From Streptomyces griseoluteus (GTDB lineage Bacteria > Actinomycetota > Actinomycetes > Streptomycetales > Streptomycetaceae): a DNA stretch of 64,000 nt. The stretch lies in the NCBI RefSeq assembly GCF_004784465.1, contig NZ_SRRU01000005.1:372001-436000 (forward strand). Reading direction: 5' to 3'. Every line of letters begins with the position of its first letter. The first letter of the stretch is position 1. Positions 54,212-63,029 of the stretch are shown here, piece by piece. Position numbers and translations under genes: made by a program. The notes under the pieces were generated by a model that did not search any database, had not been told where the DNA came from, and was given only the letters and a program-made list of their open reading frames with translations.

Positions 54212-55897
54212 TCAGTTGCCGAACAGACCGCCCACCAGCCCGGGCTGACCGGTGGAGGAGCCACCCGCGTCACTGCCCCCGCCCGGCTGTGTGCCGCCGC
54301 CCGAAGTGCCCGAGCCGGTGCCGCCGGTCGCCGTACCGCCCGCGCTGCTCGGCCCCGCCGTGGTGCTCGGGGCACCGCCCCCGCCCCCGGTGGTCGGGGT
54401 GGTCCGCCGGGGCGGAGCCTGTCCCGTGGTGCCCTGGGTCTGGCTGGGCGCGGCAGGAGCCGTACCGGCCGTACGGCCCGCTCCGGGAGTACCGGCCGCG
54501 CCGGACGGGCTCGCGCCCGCCGAGGCGCCGCCCGTGGGCGTGCTGGACGCCGAGGGGCTGGCCTGCCCGCGCGGAGCACCGGGCTCCGAGGGCAGCGGCG
54601 AACCGGGCTGGTTGTTGCGCGGCGCCTCACCCGGACCGGGCACGACCACCCGGCTGGACTCGCGCACCGCACCGCCGAGCAGCGAGCCGGTCAGCAGGGT
54701 CAGCCCCACGGTGACGGCCGTGATCAGCGCGCCCCGGCGCAGCACGTACCGGCGCAGGTCCCAGATGGCGGCGCGCGGGCCCAGTGTGCGCCAGGCGCTG
54801 CCCGCGAGCCTGCCGTCCACGGAGTACACCGGGGCGCCCGCGATGACCAGCGGGGACCAGGCGGCCAGGTAGATGATGTCGGGCGCGTCGTACGCCGGGA
54901 CCGTCTTCCAGCTCACGGTGACGATGAGCGCGGCCGAGAGCAGCGCGCCCACCACCGCGGCGACCCGCTGCCAGCAGCCCAGGATGGTCAGCACACCGAC
55001 CACGACCTGGAGGAAGGCGATGACCAGTCCGGAGCCCACCGGGTGGTGCAGCGCGAACTGGCGCAGCGGCTCCGCCACGTCCCACGGGTGCAGGGTGTTG
55101 AGCCACTTGACCATGGAGCCGCGCTCGCCGCCGTCGAAGTAGACGGGGTCGCACAGCTTGCCCATGCCGGCGTAGATCGAGATGAAGCCGAGGAAGACGC
55201 GCAGCGGGAGCAGCACCACACCGAGGTTCATCCGGCGGCCGGGGTAGTACGCGTGCCGCGCCGGGTCGTCGCCGCGCCGGGCCGCCCGTGAGCCGGAGGG
55301 CCGGAGGGCCGGCTCGTCGGGGTCGAACTCGTCGCCGCCGTACGGCGGTTCGTCGTACGGGGGCTCGTCGTAGGCGCTGCCGACCGGGCGCATGTGGGGC
55401 AGCAGGCGGGTGCCGCCGTCGGGGCTGGTGCGCTGGTGGCCGAGGACGGGGGTCTCGACGGTCGGGTCGAGCCGGTCGTAGGCGTCCGCGTAGCCGGTGT
55501 GGTCCGGGTCGAGGCGCGGGATCACCTGGGTGGCGCCGGCCGGTTCGTCGGGGTGGCGCACGCTGCTGCCCCGGACGGCCTGGAGCAGGCGGTGGGTGCC
55601 GGTGTCGTCGGGCGCGGACCGGCCGCTCCAGACGACCGGACGGCGCCGGCCCGCGGCCCCGCCCGCCGGACCCGCGGCGGACATGCGCGCGGGGTCCTGA
55701 GCGCTCAGGCTCCGGGCGATTCTCGGGGACTGGGTTCGCCTGCCCGCCGTCCCCAACTGCACGCGAAAGCTGGCGTGATTGACGATGACCTGCGCCGGAT
55801 CGCTCGGCACCTTCACCATGCTCAGCGCGGGAGCGTCGTCGAAGCCCGACGAGCGGTCCCCCGTGGGAGTGCGGGGTGTTCTGGTGTCCACACTCAT
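54212..55897 (-). CDS. DoxX family membrane protein with long disordered termini
   Basis: 561 aa. Residues 1-225 are hydrophilic and mostly disordered, with an acidic YDEPPYDEPPYGGDEFDPDE stretch. A DoxX core of about four membrane segments follows (about 228-370, RVFLGFISIYAGMGKLCDP). A further helix near 395-415 precedes a 140-residue Gly/Ser/Thr/Pro tail. DoxX proteins are linked to respiratory or thiol redox control in mycobacteria, but their activity is not fixed. The long tails are far beyond the usual 140-180 aa. Confidence 0.85.
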   Translation of the reverse strand: MSVDTRTPRTPTGDRSSGFDDAPALSMVKVPSDPAQVIVNHASFRVQLGTAGRRTQSPRIARSLSAQDPARMSAAGPAGGAAGRRRPVVWSGRSAPDDTGTHRLLQAVRGSSVRHPDEPAGATQVIPRLDPDHTGYADAYDRLDPTVETPVLGHQRTSPDGGTRLLPHMRPVGSAYDEPPYDEPPYGGDEFDPDEPALRPSGSRAARRGDDPARHAYYPGRRMNLGVVLLPLRVFLGFISIYAGMGKLCDPVYFDGGERGSMVKWLNTLHPWDVAEPLRQFALHHPVGSGLVIAFLQVVVGVLTILGCWQRVAAVVGALLSAALIVTVSWKTVPAYDAPDIIYLAAWSPLVIAGAPVYSVDGRLAGSAWRTLGPRAAIWDLRRYVLRRGALITAVTVGLTLLTGSLLGGAVRESSRVVVPGPGEAPRNNQPGSPLPSEPGAPRGQASPSASSTPTGGASAGASPSGAAGTPGAGRTAGTAPAAPSQTQGTTGQAPPRRTTPTTGGGGGAPSTTAGPSSAGGTATGGTGSGTSGGGTQPGGGSDAGGSSTGQPGLVGGLFGN

Positions 55898-56025
55898 CTA
55901 ACCGAGTGACGCCGAGTTAGGACACTGCTTTGACCGGCCCGATGTGTCCGGGCCGCGTCAAAGTCGTCGTGAACGCCGGTCATCCCCCGGAATTACCGCA
56001 TCCGGGGGAATTGCCGAACGGTCGT

Positions 56026-56964
56026 TCAGGAGCGGCGGCGGGACGCCTCGTACAGCACGACACCGGCGGCGACACCGGCGTTGAGGGACTCCGCGCCACC
56101 CGGCATGGGGATGCGGACGCGGTGGTCGCAGGTCTCGCCGACCAGGCGGGACAGGCCCTTGCCCTCGCTGCCGACCACGATGACGACCGGGCCGGACAGC
56201 GCCGCCAGGTCGCCCACCTCGGCCTCCCCGTCGGCGGCCAGGCCGACCACGGTGATCCCGGCCTTCTTGTACTGCTCCAGGGTCCGGGTGAGGTTGGTGG
56301 CACGGGCGACCGGCGTACGGGCGGCCGCACCGGCCGACGACTTCCAGGCACCGGCGCTCATGCCGGCCGAGCGGCGCTCGGGCACGACCACACCGTGACC
56401 GCCGAAGGCGGAGACGGAGCGGACGACGGCGCCGAGGTTGCGCGGGTCGGTGACGCCGTCGAGGGCGACGATCAGCGGGTCCTCGCCCTTGTCGTAGGCG
56501 CCGGCGGGCAGGTCCTCGGGGTGCGCGTACTCGTACGGCGGAACCTGGAGGACGAGGCCCTGGTGGTTCAGGCCGTTGGTCATCCGGTCCAGCTCGGGGC
56601 GCGGGGCCTCCATGAGGTGGATGTTGCCGCGCTCGGCGGCGAGCTGGAGGGCCTCGCGGACGCGCTCGTCGTTGTCGATGAACTGCTGGACGTAGAGCAT
56701 CGTGGCGGGCACGCCGTCACGCAGCGCCTCGTACACCGGGTTGCGGCCGACGACCAGCTCGGAGGAGGAGCGGCCGGCGCCCTTGCGCTGCTGCGGGCGG
56801 CCCTGGGCGCGGCGGACCTTGGCGGCGGCGGCACGCTGCTTGGCGTGACCCTTGCGCATCTCGGCCGGGGGCGTGGGGCCCTTGCCCTCCAGGCCACGGC
56901 GCCGCTGGCCGCCGCTGCCGACCTGGGCACCCTTCTTGCCTGACATGCGGCGGTTGTTCGCCAT
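56026..56964 (-). CDS. rlmB: 23S rRNA (guanosine-2'-O-)-methyltransferase RlmB (SpoU/TrmH family)
   Basis: 312 aa. A basic N-terminal tail (Arg/Lys/Gly-rich, about 60 residues) and a substrate-binding domain precede the knotted SpoU domain. Its motifs are [29 protein letters not shown], and [22 protein letters not shown]. It methylates a ribose of 23S rRNA using SAM. It lies downstream of cysS on the same strand, a conserved actinobacterial arrangement. Confidence 0.95.
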   Translation of the reverse strand: MANNRRMSGKKGAQVGSGGQRRRGLEGKGPTPPAEMRKGHAKQRAAAAKVRRAQGRPQQRKGAGRSSSELVVGRNPVYEALRDGVPATMLYVQQFIDNDERVREALQLAAERGNIHLMEAPRPELDRMTNGLNHQGLVLQVPPYEYAHPEDLPAGAYDKGEDPLIVALDGVTDPRNLGAVVRSVSAFGGHGVVVPERRSAGMSAGAWKSSAGAAARTPVARATNLTRTLEQYKKAGITVVGLAADGEAEVGDLAALSGPVVIVVGSEGKGLSRLVGETCDHRVRIPMPGGAESLNAGVAAGVVLYEASRRRS

Positions 56965-57051
56965 GAGTTACCCGTCTCCGTAAGCGTTCGTACGTATGTA
57001 TGCAGTGTGCCGCCCGGATCGCCGGGCGGCACACTCGATCAAGCCGTGTGG

Positions 57052-58455
57052 CTAGCGCGGGCCGAGGCTCCAGCGCGGGCCGTGCGGGCTGTCCTCGACG
57101 ACCAGGCCGGACTGGCCGAGCTGGTCGCGGATGGCGTCGGCGGTGGCCCAGTCCTTGCGGCCGCGCGCGGACTCGCGCTGCTCCAGGACGAGCCGGACGA
57201 GGCTGTCCACCACACCGTGGAGGTCTTCGCCGCGCTCGCCGCCCTCACCGGCCCACTCGGGGTCCAGCGGGTCGAGTCCGAGGACGCCGAGCATGGCGCG
57301 CACCTCGGCGAGGCGGGCGACGGCCGCCTCCTTGTCGTCGGCGGCCAGCGCGCTGTTGCCCTGGCGGACCGTGGTGTGCACGACGGCGAGCGCCTGCGGC
57401 ACGCCCAGGTCGTCGTCCATCGCCTCGGCGAAGGCCGGCGGGACCTCGGTGGCCGGTTCGACCTCGCCCCCGGCCTTCTCCAGCGCGCGCTGCACGAAGC
57501 CCTCGATGCGGGCGAACGCCACCTCGGCCTCGCGCAGCGACTCCTCGCTGTACTCGATCATCGAGCGGTAGTGCGGGGTGCCGAGGTAGTAGCGCAGGAC
57601 GATGGGACGCCACTGCTTGACCATCTCGGAGACCAGCACGCTGTTGCCCAGCGACTTGGACATCTTGTCGCCCGCCATGGTCACCCAGGCGTTGTGCACC
57701 CAGTACCGGGCGAAGTCGTCGCCGAACGCCTTGGCCTGGGCGATCTCGTTCTCGTGGTGCGGGAAGATCAGGTCCAGGCCGCCGCCGTGGATGTCGAAGA
57801 CGGTGCCGAGGTATTTGTGCGCCATGGCCGAGCACTCCAGGTGCCAGCCGGGGCGGCCGGGCCCCCAGGGCGTCGGCCAGCTCGGCTCGCCCGGCTTGAC
57901 CGCCTTCCACATGGCGAAGTCGCGCGGGTCCCGCTTGCCGGTCTCGCCCTCGCCGGACGGCTGGAGCAGGTTGTCCAGCTCCTGGCGGGACAGCTCCAGG
58001 TAGTCGTCGAAGGAGCGCACGTCGAAGTAGACGTTGCCGTCGGCCTCGTAGGCGTGGCCGCGCTCGATGAGGCCCTGCATCATCTCGATCATCTCGGTGA
58101 TGTGGCCGGTGGCGCGGGGCTCGTAGGTGGGCGGCAGGCAGCCGAGCGCGGCGTAGGCGTCGTTGAACGCCCGCTCGTTCTCGTACCCGATGGCCCACCA
58201 GGGGCGCTTCTGCTCGTGGGCCTTGTTGATGATCTTGTCGTCGATGTCCGTGACGTTGCGGATGAACGTCACGTCGTAGCCGCGGTACTCGAACCAGCGG
58301 CGCATGATGTCGAAGTTCAGGCCCGAGCGGATGTGCCCGATGTGCGGTGCCGCCTGCACGGTGGCGCCACACAGGTAGATCGAGACGCAGCCCGGCTGGA
58401 CCGGGGTGAAGTCGCGGATCTGCCGGGCGCTGGTGTCGTACAGGCGAATGGTCAC
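57052..58455 (-). CDS. cysS: Cysteinyl-tRNA synthetase
   Basis: 467 aa, full length. The HIGH motif is in [11 protein letters not shown] and KMSKS is present at about residue 270 ([12 protein letters not shown]). Cys28 in [10 protein letters not shown] begins the zinc site. The GTG at 58455 ([16 protein letters not shown]) is preferred to an upstream in-frame start because TACCCT lies six bases before it and homologues begin here. Confidence 0.97.
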   Translation of the reverse strand: MTIRLYDTSARQIRDFTPVQPGCVSIYLCGATVQAAPHIGHIRSGLNFDIMRRWFEYRGYDVTFIRNVTDIDDKIINKAHEQKRPWWAIGYENERAFNDAYAALGCLPPTYEPRATGHITEMIEMMQGLIERGHAYEADGNVYFDVRSFDDYLELSRQELDNLLQPSGEGETGKRDPRDFAMWKAVKPGEPSWPTPWGPGRPGWHLECSAMAHKYLGTVFDIHGGGLDLIFPHHENEIAQAKAFGDDFARYWVHNAWVTMAGDKMSKSLGNSVLVSEMVKQWRPIVLRYYLGTPHYRSMIEYSEESLREAEVAFARIEGFVQRALEKAGGEVEPATEVPPAFAEAMDDDLGVPQALAVVHTTVRQGNSALAADDKEAAVARLAEVRAMLGVLGLDPLDPEWAGEGGERGEDLHGVVDSLVRLVLEQRESARGRKDWATADAIRDQLGQSGLVVEDSPHGPRWSLGPR

Positions 58456-58536
58456 CACACCAGGGTAGTGGGAGCGGGGCCGTGCGATGCCACCGGACGG
58501 TGACATCGCCGCTCCGTGCTGTCCCCTGCGGGTCCG

Positions 58537-58941
58537 CTAGAGGCTGCCGACCACCTTGCGCGGGGTGATGCGGACGACGACACGCTCGGCGTCGTCGGCG
58601 GAGGCCGGGTTGAACTCGGCGTACTTCTTGCCGGTGTACTTCAGCGACAGCTCGTCGATGAGGGCCTGGCCACCCTCGGTGGTCAGCTCGGCGGTGCCGC
58701 GGATCTCGGCGTACTCGTAGGGGTTATCCGGGTCCATGACGACCACGGTGGCCCGCGGGTCGCGCCGGAGGTTCTTCTCCTTGCGCCGGCCGACCGTGGT
58801 GGAGATCAGGACGTCGTCCCCGTCCCGCTTCACCCACACCGGTGACATCTGCGGACTGCCGTCGGGCTGGACGGTGCCGACGACGATGAACACGGGCGTG
58901 TCCAGCAGGGACTTGAGCCGGTCGGACAGCGCTGCGGACAT
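58537..58941 (-). CDS. PPOX-class F420-dependent oxidoreductase (split beta-barrel)
   Basis: 134 aa from the ATG at 58941 with GAGGAGG upstream. The split-barrel is shown by FIVVGTVQPDGSPQMSPVWV and KEKNLRRDPRATVVVMDPDNPY, the pattern of pyridoxamine-oxidase-like F420-binding proteins (Rv1155 type). It likely uses the deazaflavin F420 to reduce an unknown substrate. It is encoded between cysS and ispF. Confidence 0.88.
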   Translation of the reverse strand: MSAALSDRLKSLLDTPVFIVVGTVQPDGSPQMSPVWVKRDGDDVLISTTVGRRKEKNLRRDPRATVVVMDPDNPYEYAEIRGTAELTTEGGQALIDELSLKYTGKKYAEFNPASADDAERVVVRITPRKVVGSL

Positions 58942-58990
58942 GAAGATCCTCCTCGATCGACGATGGCTGTGCGGGTACCCTCGCACGCCC

Positions 58991-59485
58991 CTACGACACG
59001 CGCACCACGAGCGCCGTGGCGACCGCCATCAGCCCCTCCTCCCGGCCGGGGAAACCGAGCCCGTCGGTGGTCGCGCCGGAGACGGAGACCGGTGCCCCGG
59101 CGGCGGCGCTGAGGATCCGCTGCGCCTCGTCCCGCCGCTTGCCGATCTTCGGGCGCGGCCCGACGACCTGCACCGCCACATTGCCGATGGCGAAGCCGGC
59201 GTCCCGCACGATCCGGGCCGCCTCGGTGAGCAGGACGACCCCGGAGGCGCCGGACCACTCGGGCCGGCCGGTGCCGAAGTGCTGCCCAAGGTCACCGAGG
59301 CCGGCGGCGGAGAACAGCGCGTTGCAGGCGGCGTGCGCGACCACGTCGGCGTCGGAGTGCCCGGCCAGGCCCGGCCCGGCGTCCTCCCACTTCAGCCCGG
59401 CGCACCACAGCTCGCGGCCGTCCTCGAAGGCGTGGATGTCGGTGCCGATGCCCACCTGGGGCAGCGCGGGGATCTCAGAAGCCAT
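58991..59485 (-). CDS. ispF: 2-C-methyl-D-erythritol 2,4-cyclodiphosphate synthase
   Basis: 164 aa. GIGTDIHAF holds the zinc ligands Asp and His, and [13 protein letters not shown] the third ligand and phosphate site. [10 protein letters not shown] and the C-terminal [17 protein letters not shown] complete the family. It forms the cyclic diphosphate in the MEP isoprenoid route. The start overlaps the ispD stop by 11 bases, so the two consecutive genes are coupled. Confidence 0.97.
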   Translation of the reverse strand: MASEIPALPQVGIGTDIHAFEDGRELWCAGLKWEDAGPGLAGHSDADVVAHAACNALFSAAGLGDLGQHFGTGRPEWSGASGVVLLTEAARIVRDAGFAIGNVAVQVVGPRPKIGKRRDEAQRILSAAAGAPVSVSGATTDGLGFPGREEGLMAVATALVVRVS

Positions 59486-60239
59486 CGTTGAGCCTCCTGC
59501 GGGTGAGGACCGCCTCGGCGAGGACGAGGTCCAGCGGCCGGGTCACCTTGAACGCCTCCTCGTGACCGGTCACGGTCACGACCCGCTCGCCCAGCCGCTC
59601 GACCATGCTCGCGTCGTCGGTGACGTCCTCGGTGACCGTCTCGTGGGCGCGGACCAGCGTGGCCCGGTCGAAGCCCTGCGGAGTCTGTACGGCGCGCAGC
59701 CGGGCCCGGACGGGGGTGCCGAGCACCGGCTCGGGCTCGCCGGGGACGGCCGCGGGCTCGACCTCCTTGACCGTGTCGGCCAGCGGCAGCGCCGGGACCA
59801 CGGCCGGGGCGCCGTCGCACACCGCCTCGACAACCGTGTCCACGGTGTCGACGGGGACGAGGGGGCGGGCGGCGTCGTGCACCAGGACGACGTCGTAGGC
59901 GGGGGGCAGGGCGTCCAGGCCCAGGCGGACCGACTCCTGGCGGCTCTCCCCGCCGGGCACGACCAGGAAGTCCGTGCGCTCGGGCAGCGCGTGCGCGTCC
60001 AGCAGCGACTTGACCTCGGCGGCGCCGTCCGGCGGGGCGACGACGACCACCAGGGAGACGTGCCGGGAGGCGGCCAGGGCCCGGATCGCGTGGATCAGCA
60101 TGGGCGTGCCGTTCAGCGCGCGGAGCGCCTTGGGGGCGCCCGGACCGAGGCGTACGCCCCGGCCGGCGGCGGGGATCACGGCGGCGACACGGCTGTCCTG
60201 GCGCGGCTCGGCGGGCGCGGGACGCGATTCGTCAGACAT
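59475..60239 (-). CDS. ispD: 2-C-methyl-D-erythritol 4-phosphate cytidylyltransferase
   Basis: 254 aa. [20 protein letters not shown] is the CTP-binding loop, [12 protein letters not shown] holds the metal Asp, and [11 protein letters not shown] and [10 protein letters not shown] match the family. It makes CDP-methylerythritol, the third step of the MEP pathway. ispF follows in the same operon, carD lies upstream about 280 bp away. Confidence 0.97.
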   Translation of the reverse strand: MSDESRPAPAEPRQDSRVAAVIPAAGRGVRLGPGAPKALRALNGTPMLIHAIRALAASRHVSLVVVVAPPDGAAEVKSLLDAHALPERTDFLVVPGGESRQESVRLGLDALPPAYDVVLVHDAARPLVPVDTVDTVVEAVCDGAPAVVPALPLADTVKEVEPAAVPGEPEPVLGTPVRARLRAVQTPQGFDRATLVRAHETVTEDVTDDASMVERLGERVVTVTGHEEAFKVTRPLDLVLAEAVLTRRRLNDGF

Positions 60240-60521
60240 CGGTTCCTGTCAGGTTTGTGTGCTCGGGACCGGTGGGTATGGCCTGGAGGAGCGCCGGGCG
60301 CGACGCCTTGACCGGACCCTTTCCGTGAACCGCGGTCGAGCCGTCCACTCCCGGATGCGAGAACGACACAGGGGGCTGAACGACAGGGGCAGTGCACGGG
60401 GGGAGGCATGCGGGGACGAATATGCCGCAGCGCCCGGCGACAGGGTGAGTGTCATCGGGCACCACGGCATTTTTGCTGCGCTGGACGTGAAGGCGGGCGG
60501 GGCCACGCCGCCCGCTCCGTG
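60240..60521. other. Intergenic region between carD and ispD
   Basis: About 280 bp. No gene or clear hairpin is seen. It should hold the ispD promoter and the end of the carD transcript. Confidence 0.4.
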
Positions 60522-61004
60522 TCAGGAGGCGAGTACCTCGTCGAGCAGCGCCTCGGCCTTGTCCTCGTTGGTGTTCTCCGCGAGGGCCAGCTCGCTCACC
60601 AGGATCTGGCGGGCCTTGGCGAGCATGCGCTTCTCACCGGCGGAGAGTCCGCGCTCGCGCTCGCGGCGCCACAGGTCACGCACGACTTCCGCGACCTTGA
60701 TGACGTCGCCGGAGGCGAGCTTCTCCAGATTTGCCTTGTAGCGGCGCGACCAGTTCGTGGGCTCCTCGGCGTACGGCGCGCGCAGCACCTCGAAGACCCG
60801 GTCGAGACCGTCCTGACCGACCACATCACGCACGCCGACGAACTCCGCATTGTCCGCTGGCACACGTACCGTCAGGTCGCCCTGGGCGACCTTCAGCACC
60901 AAGTAGGTCTTGTCCACGCCTTTGATCTGACGAGTTTCGATTGCCTCGATCAGCGCGGCCCCGTGATGGGGATAGACCACGGTGTCGCCAACCTTGAACG
61001 TCAT
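60522..61004 (-). CDS. carD: CarD-family RNA polymerase-binding transcription regulator
   Basis: 160 aa, standard size. The N-terminal Tudor-like domain ([21 protein letters not shown]) contacts the RNA polymerase beta subunit. The helical C-terminal domain (about residues 65-160, [24 protein letters not shown]) contains the conserved Trp that wedges the open-complex bubble. It stabilises open complexes at rRNA and housekeeping promoters. It is encoded alone and faces a long intergenic region. Confidence 0.97.
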   Translation of the reverse strand: MTFKVGDTVVYPHHGAALIEAIETRQIKGVDKTYLVLKVAQGDLTVRVPADNAEFVGVRDVVGQDGLDRVFEVLRAPYAEEPTNWSRRYKANLEKLASGDVIKVAEVVRDLWRRERERGLSAGEKRMLAKARQILVSELALAENTNEDKAEALLDEVLAS

Positions 61005-61159
61005 GTGACAGGTACCCCTTCCGTGGCTATCCAGGGTAACACGGATACGGCGTCTTCTGAATGGCGTTTTCGCAGGTCAGGGCATATCTCGGGGCTTGAC
61101 AACAGTAACCGGAACGTGCTGCGGGCCACCTGAGGGACCGGGTATTCGCAGGTGGGAGC

Positions 61160-61177
61160 CACTCTGCGTGCAGAGTG
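61160..61177. promoter_or_regulatory. 18-bp palindrome upstream of carD
   Basis: CACTCTGC and GCAGAGTG flank GT. It lies 156 bp upstream of the carD start. It could be an operator. Confidence 0.4.
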
Positions 61178-61299
61178 AAACATCTACGTCACACGCCCCA
61201 GGGAGCCGCCACGATTGGTTGAATGTCCCGGTTTGGGCGCTTCCAAGCGTGCGACTTCCGCTCCTTCGTTCGATGACCGGAGTCGGGTACGAGACGATT

Positions 61300-61338
61300 C
61301 CGGAATTGATCACGCCACCGGGCGGTGATCAATTCCGG
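61300..61338. repeat. 39-bp inverted repeat in the carD-lipoprotein gap
   Basis: CCGGAATTGATCAC and GTGATCAATTCCGG are perfect 14-bp arms around an 11-base centre that can extend the stem by GCC/GGC. No coding region ends near it, so it is either an sRNA terminator or a protein site. Confidence 0.7.
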
Positions 61339-61619
61339 ACACGCGCGTATTCCTTCACGGAAATGCCGCGCGGAGTGTCGCGGAGTGTCACCGGGATGCC
61401 GTCAACGGCGTCGTACGGCGTTATCCGAACGACGGACGGGAAGCTCGTGGCCGGTGATCAGCGGGGTGCCCGGTACCCCCAGCGGGAGGGAAGCGGGGCA
61501 GTTGGGGAGGGTCGGGTGCGGCGGCGCGTGAACGGCTCGGTAGCCTGAGGGCGCTGACAGATCCTTAGGGCGGCTTTACAGGACAGCCGCCCCTGTGCGT
61601 TCAAGGAGTTGCCGCCGCC

Positions 61620-62276
61620 GTGAGCAGCAGCCTTCGACGCGGCGCCCTCGCCGCATCCGCCCTCGCGTTCTCGATCGCCTCGCTCGCCGCCTGCGGCGCC
61701 GGCAACAACGCCCAGACCCTGGAGATCCGGCCGGACAACGCCGAGACCAGCGTCGGGGCCATCAAGGTGCAGAACGCCCTGATCATCACCCAGCCCGACG
61801 CCAAGGCCGACGGCCCGGCCGCCATCGCCGCCACGCTGTTCAACGGCGGCTCGACCGACCAGGACCTCCAGTCGATCGCCGTCGACGGCAGCAACGAGAA
61901 GGTCGAGCTGAAGCCCGCCAAGGGCGGAAGTCTCACCGTCCCGGCCCACGGCCGCCTCGTCATCGGCGGCAAGGGCAACGCCTCCGCCATGCTGCCCAGC
62001 GGCCGCGAGGCGGTCCAGAACGGCAACGCGCAGAAGGTCACCTTCACCTTCAGCAAGACCGGTGCGGTCAGCCTGCGCGCCTTCGTCGTCCCGGCGACCA
62101 GCTACTTCAGCGACTGGGGTCCGAGCGAGGTGCCGTCCGCGCCGGCCGCCGCGACCTCCTCGCCGTCCGACAGCCCCTCCGCGGACGACAAGCCGGCGGG
62201 CGACAAGGCCGGCTCGTCCGCCTCCGCCCAGGCGTCCTCCCCGAGCGACTCCGCGTCGGCGTCCGCGGGGCAGTGA
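61620..62276 (+). CDS. Secreted lipoprotein, DUF461/PCu(A)C-like
   Basis: 218 aa from a GTG. The signal peptide ends in a lipobox (SLAAC, Cys at about 25). The mature domain to about residue 165 is a beta-sandwich (VQNALIITQPDAKADGPAAI, VTFTFSKTGAV) like the DUF461/PCu(A)C proteins, but the His/Met copper ligands are not evident. The last 50 residues are Ser/Ala/Pro-rich. It converges on phoP. The role is unknown. Confidence 0.82.
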   Translation: MSSSLRRGALAASALAFSIASLAACGAGNNAQTLEIRPDNAETSVGAIKVQNALIITQPDAKADGPAAIAATLFNGGSTDQDLQSIAVDGSNEKVELKPAKGGSLTVPAHGRLVIGGKGNASAMLPSGREAVQNGNAQKVTFTFSKTGAVSLRAFVVPATSYFSDWGPSEVPSAPAAATSSPSDSPSADDKPAGDKAGSSASAQASSPSDSASASAGQ

Positions 62277-62285
62277 GCACGTACG

Positions 62286-62329
62286 CGTGACTTAAGGGGG
62301 CTCCCGGCCGGGAGCCCCCTTAAGTCACG
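62286..62329. terminator. 44-bp perfect palindromic bidirectional terminator
   Basis: Two perfect 22-bp arms meet without a loop, with GC core (GGGGGCTCCCGG) and CTTAAG flanks. It lies between the convergent stops of the lipoprotein gene and phoP. Confidence 0.92.
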
Positions 62330-62348
62330 TACGGACCGCTCTCGCGGC

Positions 62349-63029
62349 CTACGGCTCGAACTTGTAGCCCAGCCCGCGCACCGTCACCAGATAGCGCGGC
62401 GCGCCCGGGTCCGGTTCGATCTTGGCGCGCAGCCGCTTCACATGGACGTCGAGGGTCTTGGTGTCGCCCACGTAGTCGGCGCCCCACACCCGGTCGATGA
62501 GCTGCATCCGGGTCAGCACCCGGCCGGCGTTGCGCAGCAGCATCTCCAGCAGGTCGAACTCCTTCAGCGGCAGGTCGATCTTGGCCCCGGACACCGTCAC
62601 CACATGGCGGTCGACGTCCATCCGGACCGGCCCGGCCTCCAGCGCCGCCGGGGTGACCTCCTCCGGCTCGCCGCGCCGGCGCAGCACCGCGCGGATACGG
62701 GCGACCAGCTCGCGCGAGGAGAAGGGCTTGGTGACGTAGTCGTCGGCCCCTATCTCCAGGCCGACGACCTTGTCGATCTCGCTGTCCTTGGCGGTCACCA
62801 TGATCACCGGGACGTTGGAGCGGCCGCGCAACTGGCGGCACACCTCGGTGCCGGGCAGCCCCGGCAGCATCAGGTCCAGCAGCACCAGGTCGGCGCCGTT
62901 GCGTTCGAACTCGTCCAGGCCGTCGGGGCCGGTCGCGGCGACGGCGACCTCGAAACCCTCCTTGCGCAGCATGTACGACAGGGCGTCGGAGAAGGACTCC
63001 TCGTCCTCGACGACGAGCACTCGGGTCAC
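62349..63029 (-). CDS. phoP: Phosphate regulon response regulator PhoP
   Basis: 226 aa from the GTG at 63029, which overlaps the phoR stop. The receiver domain has the acidic pair EDE near residue 8, phospho-acceptor Asp52 (LLDLMLPG), and Lys in VTKPFSSREL. The OmpR-type winged helix (about 130-226) includes KEFDLLEMLLRNAGRVLTR and TLDVHVKRLRAKIE. PhoP activates phosphate scavenging and represses antibiotic and nitrogen genes in Streptomyces. The order carD, lipoprotein, phoP, phoR matches the known locus. Confidence 0.96.
   Translation of the reverse strand: MTRVLVVEDEESFSDALSYMLRKEGFEVAVAATGPDGLDEFERNGADLVLLDLMLPGLPGTEVCRQLRGRSNVPVIMVTAKDSEIDKVVGLEIGADDYVTKPFSSRELVARIRAVLRRRGEPEEVTPAALEAGPVRMDVDRHVVTVSGAKIDLPLKEFDLLEMLLRNAGRVLTRMQLIDRVWGADYVGDTKTLDVHVKRLRAKIEPDPGAPRYLVTVRGLGYKFEP

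Larger units (their letters stand above)
61005..61619. other. Long divergent intergenic region between carD and the lipoprotein gene
   Basis: About 615 bp without a convincing gene, lower in GC than the rest. It contains two palindromes (61160-61177 and 61300-61338) and presumably both promoters. A small RNA is possible but not shown. Confidence 0.5.
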
